Assembly (NCBI GenBank): GCA_035518875.1
Contig: DATIXD010000246.1
Coordinates: 1 to 5,920, forward strand
Source: DATIXD01 sp035518875
GTDB lineage: Bacteria; Pseudomonadota; Gammaproteobacteria; Methylococcales; Methylococcaceae
DNA length: 5,920 nt
Reading direction: 5' to 3'
Made by a program: the position numbers and the translations under genes
In this document: positions 5,808 to 5,920 of the stretch, piece after piece
Numbering within the stretch: position 1 is the first letter of the stretch
Layout: each line of letters begins with the position of its first letter
Notes under the pieces: model-generated
Told to the model about the DNA's origin: nothing
Seen by the model: the letters and a program-made list of their open reading frames with translations, nothing else
The model's database searches: none

Positions 5808-5920
5808 TCATGAACCGGCCGGCAGCGCCTTCTGGCTGTTCAAGGTTTGCATGAAGTCGTTGGCGCGGGCGATGGAGCGCTCCATCGCAGTGATCAGGCC
5901 GGCGACGCCGATGGTCATGG
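5808..5920 (-). CDS. Unrecognised protein, C-terminal end or 36-residue small ORF
   Basis: On the minus strand a reading frame enters from the right edge and stops at TGA 5810-5808. It ends ...GLITAMERSIARANDF, MQTLNSQKALPAGS. I do not recognise it. An ATG at 5918 would make a complete 36-residue protein (MTIGVAGLITAME...), mostly helical and amphipathic with no cysteines. The sequence before it lies outside the window, so a ribosome binding site cannot be checked and this may equally be the tail of a longer gene. It converges on the P460 gene with only 22 bases between the stops and no visible terminator. The codons are GC-rich and plausible for the host, but support is limited to this short open frame. 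Confidence 0.45.
   Translation of the reverse strand, partial: MTIGVAGLITAMERSIARANDFMQTLNSQKALPAGS
5869..5888. repeat. Perfect 20-bp palindrome
   Basis: GCGATGGAGC is followed directly by its reverse complement GCTCCATCGC, with no spacer and no mismatch. It lies inside the minus-strand reading frame that ends at 5808, covering the AMERSIA codons. It may be coincidental to coding, or a binding site or hairpin. Confidence 0.7.

Overview
The window looks like chromosomal DNA of a GC-rich gammaproteobacterium. The minus-strand order leuS-lptE-holA is the conserved gammaproteobacterial arrangement, and the lptE product has an outer-membrane lipoprotein signal. A methanotroph-like (Methylococcales) host is possible given a cytochrome P460 family gene, but that is inference, because such genes also occur widely in other proteobacteria.

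Layout. (1) Positions 1-3134, minus strand: a tightly coupled operon read right to left. It holds leuS (leucyl-tRNA synthetase), lptE (LPS-transport lipoprotein) and the first 51 codons of holA (DNA polymerase III delta subunit), which runs off the left edge. Both junctions are 4-base stop/start overlaps. (2) Positions 3135-3301: a divergent intergenic region with a plausible leuS promoter and the parA ribosome binding site. (3) Positions 3302-4081, plus strand: a stand-alone ParA/MinD-type ATPase with no ParB or parS visible. (4) Positions 4082-4239: a short convergent spacer with a weak hairpin and no convincing terminator. (5) Positions 4240-5073, minus strand: a single-domain HDOD protein with degenerate metal ligands. 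(6) Positions 5074-5285: a divergent regulatory region of lower GC with short repeats and a possible HDOD-gene promoter. (7) Positions 5286-5785, plus strand: a cytochrome P460 family c-type haem protein. Its reading frame connects to an ATG only if one extra A is supplied, or a -1 slip occurs, in an A6 run directly after that ATG. No ordinary start-to-stop ORF therefore covers it, and simple ORF calling would miss it. (8) Positions 5808-5918 or beyond, minus strand: the end of an unrecognised gene, or a complete 36-residue small protein, convergent with the P460 gene and carrying a perfect 20-bp palindrome.

Functionally, the left half is housekeeping: translation, envelope biogenesis and replication. 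The right half is a set of single genes: a positional ATPase, a signalling scaffold and a periplasmic haem protein. Nothing in the sequence proves that these three work together. The points most worth checking are the P460 start-site frameshift with its overlapping hairpin, and the orphan ParA beside an HDOD gene. No RNA genes, insertion sequences or CRISPR arrays were seen.
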